Positions 27,371 to 36,556 of a stretch of 64,000 bases of DNA are shown here, piece by piece. Position numbers and translations under genes: made by a program. Each line of letters starts with the position of its first letter. Positions within the stretch are counted from its first letter, which is position 1. This stretch comes from Pseudomonas sp. dw_358 (GTDB taxonomy: Bacteria; Pseudomonadota; Gammaproteobacteria; Pseudomonadales; Pseudomonadaceae). A model generated the notes under the pieces. That model saw only the letters and a list, made by a program, of their open reading frames with translations, searched no databases and was not told where the DNA came from. The stretch spans positions 1 to 64,000 of the forward strand of contig NZ_JAAVUX010000022.1 in NCBI RefSeq assembly GCF_018449655.1, read 5' to 3'.

Positions 27371-28244
27371 GACCGCCTTGCAGCACCAGCCGCAGCTTGT
27401 CCAGCGACGAGGTGGACACCCGTGTATCCCAGGCCTTGGCCCCCAGCCGGTCGACGCGCACGCCGATCTGCCGGTAGACATTGCGCGCCGTACCCACCGC
27501 CCATGCCGAACGCAGCGGCAGTTGGGCCAACCCGGCATTGGCACTCTGATAATACGGTTCGGCCAGCGCCACCAGCCGTCGCGCCAACACTGCAAGCACC
27601 TCGCGGTTGGCCACTGCGGTCAATTGCTCCGGGGCGATGTACAGCTCGTGCAGCCACTCCCGAGGCAAATAGCAGCGCCCCATGTCGGCATCTTCGACAA
27701 TATCGCGGGCTATATTGGTTAACTGGAAGGCAATGCCCAGATCGCAGGCGCGGTCCAGTGTCGCCTCGTCCTTCACGCCCATGACCCGGGCCATCATCAA
27801 ACCCACTACGCCCGCCACGTGGTAGCAGTAACGCAGGGTGTCATCCAGGGTCTGATAGATATGCCCCTGCACATCCATGGCAAAACCTGCCAAGTGATCC
27901 AGGGCGTCGCGCTGAGGTATCCCGTGGCGCAAGGCAACTTCCTGAAACGCCGCGAACGCCGGATCGCTCATGGCTTGACCGGCATAGGCGGCACGGGTCC
28001 TGTCGTACAGCTGGACGAGACGCAGTTGATGCTCCTCACTGTCCAGTGCCACGGCCGCGAAACCCAACTGCTGGCCGTCGATGACATCATCGCAATGCCG
28101 GCACCAGGCGTACAGCATCAAGGCGCTGCGCCGGGTGACAGGGTCGAACAAGCGTGCGGCGGCGGCGAAACTCTTCGAGCCGACCGCGATGGTCTTTTTG
28201 GCGTGATCGAACAGGCCCTGATCGGCCGAGGTGGATGAACTCAT
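27300..28244 (-). CDS. crtB: 15-cis-phytoene synthase (CrtB)
   Basis: A 314-aa prenyl-condensing enzyme that joins two GGPP molecules to phytoene. Both Asp-rich motifs that bind Mg-diphosphate are visible: DDVID (~52-56) and DIVEDADMGRCYLP (~166-180). The SKSFAAAARL and LYAWCRHCDDV segments are typical of bacterial CrtB. Start ATG 28244 overlaps the crtI stop as ATGA. It is the last gene of the idi-crtXYIB operon. Confidence 0.95.
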   Translation of the reverse strand: MSSSTSADQGLFDHAKKTIAVGSKSFAAAARLFDPVTRRSALMLYAWCRHCDDVIDGQQLGFAAVALDSEEHQLRLVQLYDRTRAAYAGQAMSDPAFAAFQEVALRHGIPQRDALDHLAGFAMDVQGHIYQTLDDTLRYCYHVAGVVGLMMARVMGVKDEATLDRACDLGIAFQLTNIARDIVEDADMGRCYLPREWLHELYIAPEQLTAVANREVLAVLARRLVALAEPYYQSANAGLAQLPLRSAWAVGTARNVYRQIGVRVDRLGAKAWDTRVSTSSLDKLRLVLQGGLTALSARGATWPPRPEQLWQRPR

Positions 28245-29731
28245 GGCTGACTGTCCTTGAGCATGAGGCCGGCGGTGGCCTTGGCGGAACCGATGACACC
28301 GGGCACTCCGGCTCCCGGATGGGTGCCCGCGCCCACCAGATACAGGTTGGGCACGCGGGCGTCACGGTTGTGCGGGCGAAACCAGGCACTTTGGGTGAGG
28401 ATCGGCTCCAGTGAAAACGCCGAGCCGAGGTGAGCATTGAGCTGCTCGCGAAAATCCAGCGGGGTGAACACCCGGCTCGTCACCAAATGCTCGCGCAGGC
28501 CCGGCATGTAGCGCTGCTCCAAATAGTCGAACAGGCGCTCGCGGTAACGCGGCCCCTCCTCTTCCCAGTCCACCTCGGCGTTGCCCAGATGAGGCACGGG
28601 CGACAGCACGTAATGACTGGAACAGCCGACGGGCGCCAGGCTCGGGTCTGTGACACAGGGCGCGTGCAGGTAAAGGGAAAAATCGGTGGCCAGGCCCGGC
28701 CCTTTGAAAATCTCGTCGATCAGCCCGCGGTAGCGCGCGCCGAAACATACGGTGTGGTGCTGCAACTGCGGCTGCGGCCGGTCGAGGCCGAAATGCAGGA
28801 CGAACAGCGAGTTGCTGAAGCGCTGTTTGCGCAACCGTGCGCCTTCCTGTTGGCCACGGGGATGCTCCCCCAGCAACTGCGCATAGGTGTGCACCACATC
28901 GGCATTGGAGGCCAACTGATCGCAGGCGAACTCGCGGCCATCCCGCACGCGCACGCTGCTGACCCGCCCCGACTGCAGCGCAATGTGCGCCACCTCGGCG
29001 TTCAACTCCAGGCGGCCGCCGAGGTCCTCGAACAGCCGGACCAGCCCGCGCACCAACGCCCCGGTCCCACCCTTGGGAAACCACACCCCCCAACGCCGCT
29101 CCAGCGCGTGAATCAAGGTGTAGATGGACGAGGTCGCAAAAGGGTTGCCCCCCACCAGCAATGAGTGAAAGGAAAACGCCTGGCGCAGTTTCTCGTTCTG
29201 GATGAAGCGCGAGACCATGCCATAGACGCTTTTCCACGCCTGCAACCGCGCCAGTTGCGGCCCGGCCTGGAGCATGTCGCGGATGGACAGGAACGGTACC
29301 GCGCCGAGCTTCAGGTAGCCCTCCTCGAACACCGCCCTGGAGTAGGCCAGAAAGCGTTGATAACCGGCGACATCGGCCGGGTTGAGGGCATGAATCTGCC
29401 GGTCCAGTACCGCCTGGTCGTTGACGTAGTCGAAGGTGCTGCCATCCTCCCAGCACAAGCGGTAGAACGGCGCCACCGGCAGCAGCTCGACGTAGTCGGA
29501 CATGGGCTTGCCCGCCACCGCGAACAGCTCCTCGATGGCCGACGGGTCGGTGATCACGGTGGGGCCGGCATCGAAGGTGAAGCCCTGATCCTCATAGACA
29601 TAGGCGCGGCCACCGGGCTTGTCGCGTTTTTCCAGCAGAGTGGTCTGCACTCCCTGGGCTTGCAGGCGGATGGCCAGGGCCAAACCGCCGAAACCGGCGC
29701 CAACGACCACAGCGGTACGACTCAAGCTCAT
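28241..29731 (-). CDS. crtI: Phytoene desaturase (CrtI)
   Basis: A 496-aa FAD-dependent desaturase that carries out the four desaturations from phytoene to lycopene. N-terminal FAD motif VVVGAGFGGLALAIRL (residues ~7-22), and the C-terminal bacterial-type desaturase signature NLYLVGAGTHPGAGVPGV. The ORF stays open upstream to 30148, but that region overlaps crtY in another frame. The ATG at 29731 overlaps the crtY stop as ATGA and matches the normal ~490-aa length. Confidence 0.95.
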   Translation of the reverse strand: MSLSRTAVVVGAGFGGLALAIRLQAQGVQTTLLEKRDKPGGRAYVYEDQGFTFDAGPTVITDPSAIEELFAVAGKPMSDYVELLPVAPFYRLCWEDGSTFDYVNDQAVLDRQIHALNPADVAGYQRFLAYSRAVFEEGYLKLGAVPFLSIRDMLQAGPQLARLQAWKSVYGMVSRFIQNEKLRQAFSFHSLLVGGNPFATSSIYTLIHALERRWGVWFPKGGTGALVRGLVRLFEDLGGRLELNAEVAHIALQSGRVSSVRVRDGREFACDQLASNADVVHTYAQLLGEHPRGQQEGARLRKQRFSNSLFVLHFGLDRPQPQLQHHTVCFGARYRGLIDEIFKGPGLATDFSLYLHAPCVTDPSLAPVGCSSHYVLSPVPHLGNAEVDWEEEGPRYRERLFDYLEQRYMPGLREHLVTSRVFTPLDFREQLNAHLGSAFSLEPILTQSAWFRPHNRDARVPNLYLVGAGTHPGAGVPGVIGSAKATAGLMLKDSQP

Positions 29732-30900
29732 GCCGGTCTCTCGAAATGATGGGGAGAAAAACGCAAGGCAGCCGCCACGGCCGCGCCCACAGGAACCGGC
29801 GGTTTGCCGGAGACGATGCGCAGCTTGTCCAACAGACCCAGGTGCTCGGCGTAGAAACGCTCGATCAGGCCTTCGGGCAAGCGATAGAAGCGTTGCATGA
29901 CCTGCCAGCGGTCGGCCGGTTGCCCCGCCAGAAACAGCATGCGGTTGAGCAGCCGATAGAACCGCTGATGCCGCCATTGCCCCAGCGAGCGACGACGCAG
30001 GGCTTCGAACAGGCGATCGGCGTCGATCTGCGCAAACTGTCCCAGCCAGCGCGCCAGGCGCACGGCATGGGGCAGCGAGTAACCCGTGGTGCAATGGAAC
30101 AACCCGGCCCGCAGCCCGGAACGCGGCAGCCCCTCGGCCTCGGCCCAAAACCCGTCAATGTCCCCCGCCAGGGTAATGGGCAGCATGCCTTGTTCCTCGC
30201 GCAGCACCTCGGCGATCTCCCAGCCCTGGGCCTGGGCGTAGCGGGCAATGTTGCCGCGCAGGCGTTCGATGGCCAGCGGTTGCTCGTCGATGTAATGGGT
30301 GTCTTCGATCAGTACTTGGTGCTCGCTGAAGGGCAGCAGGTAGACAAACCGGTAGCCGTCGGCCTGTTCGACCCGGGCGTCCATGAGGATCGGGCCGCTC
30401 AGGCCGTGGGGCTGGCGCAGGCGCAGCATCTGCCCGACGAACGCCTGGCGGCCCAATACCAGCTGTGAGCTGGGCACCGCGCCGCGCCCATCGATGACCG
30501 CCCGGGCGTGCAGCACATCGCCGTTGTCCAGCAGCACCTCGCGCGGTGTCAGGCTGGCAATACGGGTCGCCATCATCAGCGTCTTGCCGAGGACCGGGCT
30601 CAACACCTCGCTGAACCGCTCGGAAGTGATGCTGGCATAGCCGCTGGGCAGGCGCCGGCTGAAGGTCGGAAAGTGCACTCGGTAGTGGTCCCAGCGCTTG
30701 ACCACCAGTGGCTCCAGCCAGGCCTGTTCGGCCGCATCGAGGTCATGCTGGTGAAAGGACCAGGTGTGGTTGCCGCCCAAAGTCGCCTGCTCCTCGACCA
30801 GCAACACCTTCAACTGCGGCTGGCAACGCCTGAGCTCCCAGGCAATCAGACCGTTGGCCAGGCCGCCGCCGGCGAGAATCACATCGTAATCGCCGCTCAT
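29728..30900 (-). CDS. crtY: Lycopene beta-cyclase (CrtY)
   Basis: A 390-aa flavoprotein that cyclises both ends of lycopene to beta-carotene. The N-terminus MSGDYDVILAGGGLANGL holds the dinucleotide motif, and GNHTWSFHQHD (~50-60) is characteristic of the Pantoea-type CrtY. Start 30900 overlaps the crtX stop as ATGA; an upstream in-frame ATG at 30933 is less likely. Confidence 0.95.
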   Translation of the reverse strand: MSGDYDVILAGGGLANGLIAWELRRCQPQLKVLLVEEQATLGGNHTWSFHQHDLDAAEQAWLEPLVVKRWDHYRVHFPTFSRRLPSGYASITSERFSEVLSPVLGKTLMMATRIASLTPREVLLDNGDVLHARAVIDGRGAVPSSQLVLGRQAFVGQMLRLRQPHGLSGPILMDARVEQADGYRFVYLLPFSEHQVLIEDTHYIDEQPLAIERLRGNIARYAQAQGWEIAEVLREEQGMLPITLAGDIDGFWAEAEGLPRSGLRAGLFHCTTGYSLPHAVRLARWLGQFAQIDADRLFEALRRRSLGQWRHQRFYRLLNRMLFLAGQPADRWQVMQRFYRLPEGLIERFYAEHLGLLDKLRIVSGKPPVPVGAAVAAALRFSPHHFERPA

Positions 30901-32171
30901 GCCAAGTGCTCCCGGCGGCTGACGGAGCGACATGCGGCCACCGCTTCCACCAGATCAGCGGCGCGCTGCACGCCGCCGGCCGCGGCCAGCGCCGCCGCCA
31001 GGCGCTGCAGGGGCTGACGCGGCAGCTCGTGCAAGGCACGCAAGCGGCTGGCCAGCAGGGTCGCGTTGGCCCGACGCCCGACCCGCAAGCCGACAGCGTG
31101 GTGGGCCACCCGCGCCGCCACCCCAGGCTGGTCGAACGCGATGGGCATCACCAGCATCGGAGTGGTGTGGGCAATGGCGTCCATCACCGTGTTCAACCCG
31201 CCGTGGGTGATCAGCGCATCGGCACGGGCCAGCACGCTTTGCTGCGGGGCAAAATCGGTCACCCAGGTGGCGCCCTCCCTTATCAGGTGACGGGCTTGAC
31301 CCTGATCAAGACCGCCGCAATGGGCGATCAACAACTGCGCATCCACCTCGCGGCAGGCCCGGGCGATCTGCCGAAACATCGCCAAGCGTCCGCCTTGCAG
31401 GGTGCCCAGGCTGGCAAACACCAGCGGGCGCCGGGATTCCACCGGCCAGCCCAGCGGCGCGGCGGCGGCGGAGCTGCGCAACGGCCCCACCTCATGCCAG
31501 TGCGGCGGCGGCTCGCGCCGGGGGAAATCGAAACCGGGGAAGGTCTGGCTGATCTGGGCCCAGGGTGACAGGCAATCATGCAGACCGTCGCGCAGCGGCA
31601 CCTGCAACGTGCGGCAGGCGCGATGCAGCACCTCGCGCAGCGGGCGCATCAGCCAGTCATAGACTTGAGTGCTGCTGGCGTAGAGCTGCTGGTCGAACTC
31701 CCGCGTGCCAAAGGCAAACGGCATCACCGCCAGCGGCAAACCCGCTTCGCGATTGACCGGCAACGCACAGGCCAGCGATACGAAGGGCAAACCCGACGCC
31801 TCGGCCACCAGGCCACCGGCGGCCTCCATCTGATCGCACAGCAGCAGGTCGACGCCGTGACACTCAAGGGCTGCGGGCAGCTCGGCACACAGCATGGCGC
31901 TGGTGCGGCTGAGGTCGGCGATCACCCGACGTACACCCAGCACCCCACCCGGACGGGCCGCACGTTGCAAGACCTGCGTCAGGCTGCCGGGTGGATGGCT
32001 GTCGGCACCCAACGTGCAAAAGTTGATGCGTGGATCATAGAGCCAGCGCGCCGCATCGGCCTGATGAAAAAAGGTCACCCGATGACCCCGCTCGATCAAC
32101 AGCCCGGCCAGCGCCTGCAAGGCCTGGTAATGGCTAAAGAACGGCGGTGCTACCACGGCGAAATGACTCAT
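30897..32171 (-). CDS. crtX: Zeaxanthin glucosyltransferase (CrtX)
   Basis: A 424-aa GT1-family glycosyltransferase that adds glucose to zeaxanthin hydroxyls to give mono- and diglucosides. N-terminus MSHFAVVAPPFFSHYQAL and the donor-binding signature (QQSVLARADALITHGGLNT, residues ~310-330) identify the CrtX group. The frame is open to 32702, but this part lies inside idi; ATG 32171 overlaps the idi stop (ATGA). Its presence predicts polar, glycosylated yellow pigments. Confidence 0.93.
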   Translation of the reverse strand: MSHFAVVAPPFFSHYQALQALAGLLIERGHRVTFFHQADAARWLYDPRINFCTLGADSHPPGSLTQVLQRAARPGGVLGVRRVIADLSRTSAMLCAELPAALECHGVDLLLCDQMEAAGGLVAEASGLPFVSLACALPVNREAGLPLAVMPFAFGTREFDQQLYASSTQVYDWLMRPLREVLHRACRTLQVPLRDGLHDCLSPWAQISQTFPGFDFPRREPPPHWHEVGPLRSSAAAAPLGWPVESRRPLVFASLGTLQGGRLAMFRQIARACREVDAQLLIAHCGGLDQGQARHLIREGATWVTDFAPQQSVLARADALITHGGLNTVMDAIAHTTPMLVMPIAFDQPGVAARVAHHAVGLRVGRRANATLLASRLRALHELPRQPLQRLAAALAAAGGVQRAADLVEAVAACRSVSRREHLA

Positions 32172-33217
32172 CCGGTGGCCCGCTCGTTGGGCGGCAGCAG
32201 ACGCGCGCCGCGCAGAGCGGCCAAATTGGCCGAGCCGGTGCAGAAACAGGTGATCGCCAGTTGGCGGATCACGATGTCGAAATGCTCGATCACCGCCTGA
32301 GTCGACAGGGTGGCGCTGTGCAGCACCCCCGCTGCCTGACCGGCGATGTCGGCGCCCAGCCGGATCGCCCGGGCCACGTCGACACCGTCGCGCAGACCGC
32401 CTGACGCAATCAAGGGCACCTGCGGCAAGGCCGCGCGAACGGCGGTGATGCACTGGGCTGTGGGGATACCCCAGTCGGCGAAAGCCATGGCCACGGCGCG
32501 ATCCTCGGGTCGCTCGGCGCGCTCGGCTTCCACCGCCGCCCAACTGGTGCCCCCGGCCCCGGCCACGTCGATCACGTGCACCCCCGCCTCCACCAGTGCC
32601 ACGGCCACGCTGGCGCAAAGCCCCGCACCGACCTCCTTGGCAACCACCGGCACGCCAAGCTTGGCCACCATGTCGGCGATGGCCTCGAGCACGCCACGCC
32701 AATCCCGATCGCCTTCGGGCTGGAGGGCTTCCTGCAGCGGGTTCAGGTGCACGATCAGGGCATCGGCCTGCAGCATGTCCACCGCACGCCGGGCGCTGTC
32801 CAGCCCCTGTTTGCCGAGCAACTGCGCGGCCCCCAGATTGGCCAGCAAAGGCACGTCGGGTGCCAGCCGGCGCAGTTCGCGGGTCAGGCCCTGGGCGCTG
32901 TCGCCCTGCAGGGCCACCCGCTGCGACCCTACCGCCATGGCAATGCCCAGCGCCTGCGCCGCCTCGGCCAGGTGCCGGTTGATGGCCTCGGCACGCTGGG
33001 CCCCGCCAGTCATCGAACTGATCAGCAGCGGCGCGCGCAGCCGGCGCCCCAGCAGCGAGGTGCTCAGGTCGATGTCGCTCAGACGCAACTGTGGCAAGGC
33101 ACAGTGTTCGAACTGTACCGCAGAGAGACCCGTGCGCGTGTTGCGCAGGGCACGCGCGGGGTCCAGCACGATGTCCAGGTGATCATCCTTGCGGCGGGTC
33201 AGGTCGAGCTCGGTCAT
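32168..33217 (-). CDS. fni: Type 2 isopentenyl-diphosphate delta-isomerase (Idi-2/Fni)
   Basis: A 349-aa FMN- and NADPH-dependent isomerase that balances IPP and DMAPP. The N-terminal RKDDHLDIVL motif, the GSQRVAL segment (~95) and the flavin/phosphate-binding GAGGTSWAAVEAERA region (~215) are the type 2 hallmarks; it is unrelated to the Nudix type 1 enzyme. Start 33217 is the first gene of the idi-crtXYIB operon. The same enzyme sits in many Pantoea carotenoid clusters. Confidence 0.93.
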   Translation of the reverse strand: MTELDLTRRKDDHLDIVLDPARALRNTRTGLSAVQFEHCALPQLRLSDIDLSTSLLGRRLRAPLLISSMTGGAQRAEAINRHLAEAAQALGIAMAVGSQRVALQGDSAQGLTRELRRLAPDVPLLANLGAAQLLGKQGLDSARRAVDMLQADALIVHLNPLQEALQPEGDRDWRGVLEAIADMVAKLGVPVVAKEVGAGLCASVAVALVEAGVHVIDVAGAGGTSWAAVEAERAERPEDRAVAMAFADWGIPTAQCITAVRAALPQVPLIASGGLRDGVDVARAIRLGADIAGQAAGVLHSATLSTQAVIEHFDIVIRQLAITCFCTGSANLAALRGARLLPPNERATG

Positions 33218-33272
33218 GGCCGCTCCGAAGGCAGGCGTCGAAGACAGGGAGTCTTTTTGCAATTGCGCGGTC

Positions 33273-33314
33273 TCTTGTACACGGACCAATAATTTGCATA
33301 ACTAATGTACAAGA
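33273..33314. promoter_or_regulatory. Inverted repeat in the divergent crtE / idi-crtXYIB regulatory region
   Basis: TCTTGTACA (33273-33281) and TGTACAAGA (33306-33314) form perfect 9-bp arms around a 24-nt AT-rich centre. Each arm contains the self-complementary hexamer TGTACA. TTGCATAA occurs twice as a direct repeat (33294-33301 and 33322-33329). The only spacer between crtE and the idi operon (180 nt) therefore looks like a shared control region. P. putida class II LitR light regulators are reported to bind paired TGTA(C/T)A-like half-sites (recalled, not checked). Confidence 0.65.
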
Positions 33315-33397
33315 AAACGACTTGCATAAGGCAACCCCGAACGTCAGGCGTTCCCTTGGGGTTGGAGATAAAACACGGATTCGCCACGGGGACGCTC

Positions 33398-34276
33398 ATG
33401 ACCACACAACTGACCAAGCTGGACCTGACGCAAGCGCGCGAGGACATCGAAGCCCGTCTGGTCCAGCTGCTGCCGGCCATTGGCAACGAACGCGATCTGG
33501 TGGCCCAGGCCATGCGCGACTGCACCCTGGCGCCGGGTAAACGCATGCGCCCGCTATTGCTGCTGCTGGCCGCGCGGGATCTGGGCTGCCAGGACAAGGC
33601 GGCGCTGGACATGGCCTGCGCCATCGAGATGGTCCATGCGGCCTCGCTGGTGCTGGACGACATGCCGTGCATGGACGACGCGCAACTGCGGCGCGGCCAG
33701 CCCACTACCCACAAGCGCTACGGTGAAGACGTGGCCATTCTCGCCGCGATTGCCCTGCTCAGCCGTGCCTTCGGCGTAGTCGCGGCCGCCGCAGGCATCA
33801 GCCCGCTGGTGCGCACCCAACTGGTCGCCACCCTGGCCAATGCCGTGGGCATGCAAGGGCTGGTGCGCGGCCAGTTTGAAGACTTGCGCGAAGGCACCCG
33901 CCCTCGCTCGGCCGAAGAGATCAGCCTGACCAACGATCTCAAGACCGGCGTGCTGTTCAGCGCCACGCTGGAAATGGCCTGCCTGCTGGCAGGCGCCGAT
34001 GAGCCCACGCGCACCGCCCTGCAAGGCTTCGCCCTGGAACTGGGCCAGGCCTTTCAGCTGTACGATGACCTACAGGACAACTGCGCCGACAGCGCCAAGG
34101 ACCAGGGCAAGGATGCGGGCAAGTCAACCCTTGTCGCATTGCTGGGCGAAGCCTGTGTGCGTCGCCGTCTGACGGCGCATTTGCAGCAGGCGCAGGGGTT
34201 TCTGGGGCAGGTGTTCGCCGAGGAACAGCCGATCAGCGGGTATGTGCGGGGGGTTTTTCGGCGGGTGATGGGGTGA
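33398..34276 (+). CDS. crtE: Geranylgeranyl diphosphate synthase (CrtE)
   Basis: A 292-aa trans-prenyltransferase that makes GGPP (C20) from FPP/IPP and so supplies crtB. The first Asp-rich motif is DDMPCMDD (~79-86), the second DDLQD (~215). The start MTTQLTKLD (33398) has GGGGA upstream; the longer frame to 33305 would run through the regulatory repeat. Unlike in Pantoea, crtE is on the opposite strand to idi-crtXYIB and is driven divergently. Confidence 0.93.
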   Translation: MTTQLTKLDLTQAREDIEARLVQLLPAIGNERDLVAQAMRDCTLAPGKRMRPLLLLLAARDLGCQDKAALDMACAIEMVHAASLVLDDMPCMDDAQLRRGQPTTHKRYGEDVAILAAIALLSRAFGVVAAAAGISPLVRTQLVATLANAVGMQGLVRGQFEDLREGTRPRSAEEISLTNDLKTGVLFSATLEMACLLAGADEPTRTALQGFALELGQAFQLYDDLQDNCADSAKDQGKDAGKSTLVALLGEACVRRRLTAHLQQAQGFLGQVFAEEQPISGYVRGVFRRVMG

Positions 34277-34315
34277 GATGGGTGGGGCTTCGAAGGTTTC
34301 ATCACGGCCCACCGC

Positions 34316-34774
34316 CTAAGGCCGCAACCCCTCCAAAGCCGCCGCCAACTGGCCTGCATCGCTGAATTTCTGCTGCTTCACCACCTGCCCATCCTTCAAC
34401 TCCAGCCACTGTACCGTTTCGCGGTCACCGTCATAACGCGGGGCGACGCGACCGGTCTGGTCCAGCAGAATGCGGTAGTTGGCCGAGCGCATGGCCGGGA
34501 CGGCAAACGCCTTGGCGATGGCGGGCATTTTCTCGATGTCGGCGACATAGACCGTATGGCGGGCTTCCAGGTAACCGGCCGGGCGGTTTTCCAATGCCGC
34601 GTTCACCAGTTTGGCCGTGGACATGCTGCGCGCTACCAGCAACACGCGCGCCTGGTCGTCCAGGGTATAGGCCTTGTCGAACTGGTCCAGCAGGGTCCAG
34701 GGAGCGACGGGCGTTTCGGCGGCGCCGGCGGCGCAGGACAGCAGACTCAGCAGCAGGAAGGTGCAGCGCTTCAT
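34316..34774 (-). CDS. Secreted hypothetical protein, possible thioredoxin-like fold
   Basis: A 152-aa protein with a signal peptide (MKRCTFLLLSLLSCAAGAA) and a mature region that includes FDKAYTLDDQARVLLVARSM and RILLDQTGRVAPRYDGDRE, a spacing that recalls secreted thioredoxin-fold proteins but without a CxxC. Start 34774 is preferred over the longer frame. It is convergent with crtE. Function unknown. Confidence 0.7.
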   Translation of the reverse strand: MKRCTFLLLSLLSCAAGAAETPVAPWTLLDQFDKAYTLDDQARVLLVARSMSTAKLVNAALENRPAGYLEARHTVYVADIEKMPAIAKAFAVPAMRSANYRILLDQTGRVAPRYDGDRETVQWLELKDGQVVKQQKFSDAGQLAAALEGLRP

Positions 34775-34839
34775 GGGATGGGCCCGGCAAAAAAAGATGC
34801 CAAACCATAGCGGTTTGACCGCTGGAGCACCAGCCTCGC

Positions 34840-36399
34840 TCAATTGCGCGTGGGCAGCTTGACCACTGACGCCGAAGGTCGGTCGGCCTCCTGGCAAATG
34901 CGGTTACGGCCATTCTGCTTGGCCAGGTAAAGCGCCCCATCGGCCGCTTCCAGCAGGCCCAGGGCAGTGGTGGCCTCACTGCGCTGTATCGCGTGCACAC
35001 CGCCACTGAGGGTAACCCGGCCCAACAGACTGGCCCGGTGCGGCAGGGCCGCCTCGCTCACCGCGAAGCGCACCTGCTCGGCCACGGCCAGGGCGCCGGC
35101 AATGTCCGTGTCGGGCAACAGCACCACGAACTCTTCGCCGCCGTAGCGTGCCACCACGTCAGCGGGACGGCGCACGTTGGCCTTGATCAGCTCGGCCACC
35201 TGACGCAGGCAATCGTCACCGGCCACGTGGCCGTAGGTGTCGTTGTATTGCTTGAACAGGTCGATGTCGAACAGCGCCACCGCCAGCGAGGTGCGGTTGC
35301 GCATCGCCCTGGCGAACTCCACCTGCAGCGCCGCATCGAATCGGCGGCGGTTGGCAAGGCCCGTCAGGCTGTCGGACTGGGCCAGGGACTCGAGAATCTG
35401 ATAGGCATCGGCCAGTTTCTCCTTGGCCCGCTCGGCGCGGCCGAACTGGCGATACAGCAGTGACCCGAGCAGGCACAGGGCGACGATCACCCCGCTCACC
35501 AGCAAGGTGTCGCGGTAGGCATCCATCCGCCAGTCGCCGAGGATCGACTCGCGAGACAATCCTGCCGCCACCACCAGCGGAAAATGCTCGGAGTCCGTAT
35601 ACCCATACAGGCGTTGCACACCGTCCACCACCGAGGTCACCATCGCCGTGCCTTGATGGGACATCGGCAGGTACTTGCTGAAAATCTCGCCCTTGATGAG
35701 CGTCGAGGTCTGGCTCGAGGTGCCCGCCGGGCGGCGGACCAGGATCGTGCCATCACGCATCGCCAGAAAGATCACGCCCTTGTCATCCAGTGACAGACGA
35801 TTGAAGAAGCTCTCGAAATAACTCACCGGAATGGTCGCCAGTACCACGCCGGCGAAACTGCCGTCCGGGTTCTCCAGGCGTCGGCTGACAGGAATGATGG
35901 CATCGCCCGTGGTGCGGCTCATCACCACCGGGCTGATGTGCACCTGGGTCCCTGGATGATCACGATGGTAGATGAAGTAGTTGCGGTCGCCGTTGTTGGG
36001 GTGGTCGCCGCGCTCACCGAACGAGGTGGCCATCCAGTTGCCCTGGGCGTCGTATACGAACAAGCCCTGCAGGCCTTCCTGCGCCAGCACATGGCGGCGC
36101 ATCAACCGGCTCAGCCGAGCCTGCTGGGCCGGGGCCAGGCCGTCTTCGGCCACCCGCTCGGAGAGTTCGATCAGCACATTATCGGCCTGATGCATCGCGT
36201 CTTCGGCCTGGCGATCGATGGAGCTGGCCAGATTGCTCACCGCCACCTCGGCGTTGCGCAGGGCAATGTTGCGCGCCTGCCAGTCCTGCCAGAACGTCGC
36301 CGCTACCAGCACCACCGACACCAGCACGATAAAACCCAGTAGCCCCCTGAGGGAGCTGGTGGTGGGCGCGGGACGCATGAACGGTCGAGACGTCGGCAT
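34840..36399 (-). CDS. Cache-domain diguanylate cyclase (GGDEF)
   Basis: A 519-aa c-di-GMP synthase. TM1 (GLLGFIVLVSVVLVAATFW, ~20-38), a periplasmic dCache sensor region (~45-285), TM2 (DTLLVSGVIVALCLLGSLLY, ~293-312) and a GGDEF domain (~340-505). The active loop is RYGGEEF and an RPAD inhibitory (I-)site lies exactly five residues before it, so product feedback inhibition is expected, unlike the cyclase at 7872. Sensed ligand unknown. It is divergent from the BdlA-like gene. Confidence 0.92.
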   Translation of the reverse strand: MPTSRPFMRPAPTTSSLRGLLGFIVLVSVVLVAATFWQDWQARNIALRNAEVAVSNLASSIDRQAEDAMHQADNVLIELSERVAEDGLAPAQQARLSRLMRRHVLAQEGLQGLFVYDAQGNWMATSFGERGDHPNNGDRNYFIYHRDHPGTQVHISPVVMSRTTGDAIIPVSRRLENPDGSFAGVVLATIPVSYFESFFNRLSLDDKGVIFLAMRDGTILVRRPAGTSSQTSTLIKGEIFSKYLPMSHQGTAMVTSVVDGVQRLYGYTDSEHFPLVVAAGLSRESILGDWRMDAYRDTLLVSGVIVALCLLGSLLYRQFGRAERAKEKLADAYQILESLAQSDSLTGLANRRRFDAALQVEFARAMRNRTSLAVALFDIDLFKQYNDTYGHVAGDDCLRQVAELIKANVRRPADVVARYGGEEFVVLLPDTDIAGALAVAEQVRFAVSEAALPHRASLLGRVTLSGGVHAIQRSEATTALGLLEAADGALYLAKQNGRNRICQEADRPSASVVKLPTRN

Positions 36400-36495
36400 G
36401 ATAGAAATCTGTCAATAAAGTGGCTCTTGCTTGCTCAATGAAATAACCATGCCAACGGTCGAGACCGATTCGCTGGCGCGGCGATCAACGGTGCA

Positions 36496-36522
36496 TCAAG
36501 TTCTCGTCTACATGCCCGATAG
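36496..36522 (+). promoter_or_regulatory. FliA (sigma-28)-like promoter of the BdlA-like receptor
   Basis: TCAAGTTC (36496-36503), an 11-nt spacer and CCCGATAG (36515-36522) match TAAAGTTT-N11-GCCGATAA at 6/8 and 6/8 positions. The predicted start of transcription (~36530) lies 27 nt before the ATG at 36557, which supports that start over 36431. Confidence 0.6.
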
Positions 36523-36556
36523 CATGGGATCCACTCGCTATCTTCACGGTGTCACC

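Noticed and set aside
29732..30148. N-terminal extension of CrtI by 139 codons
   Set aside because: It lies inside crtY in another frame, has no family similarity, and the ATGA overlap at 29731 gives the normal CrtI length.
32172..32702. N-terminal extension of CrtX
   Set aside because: It is antiphase to idi and Arg/Gly-rich; ATG 32171 starts the conserved CrtX N-terminus.
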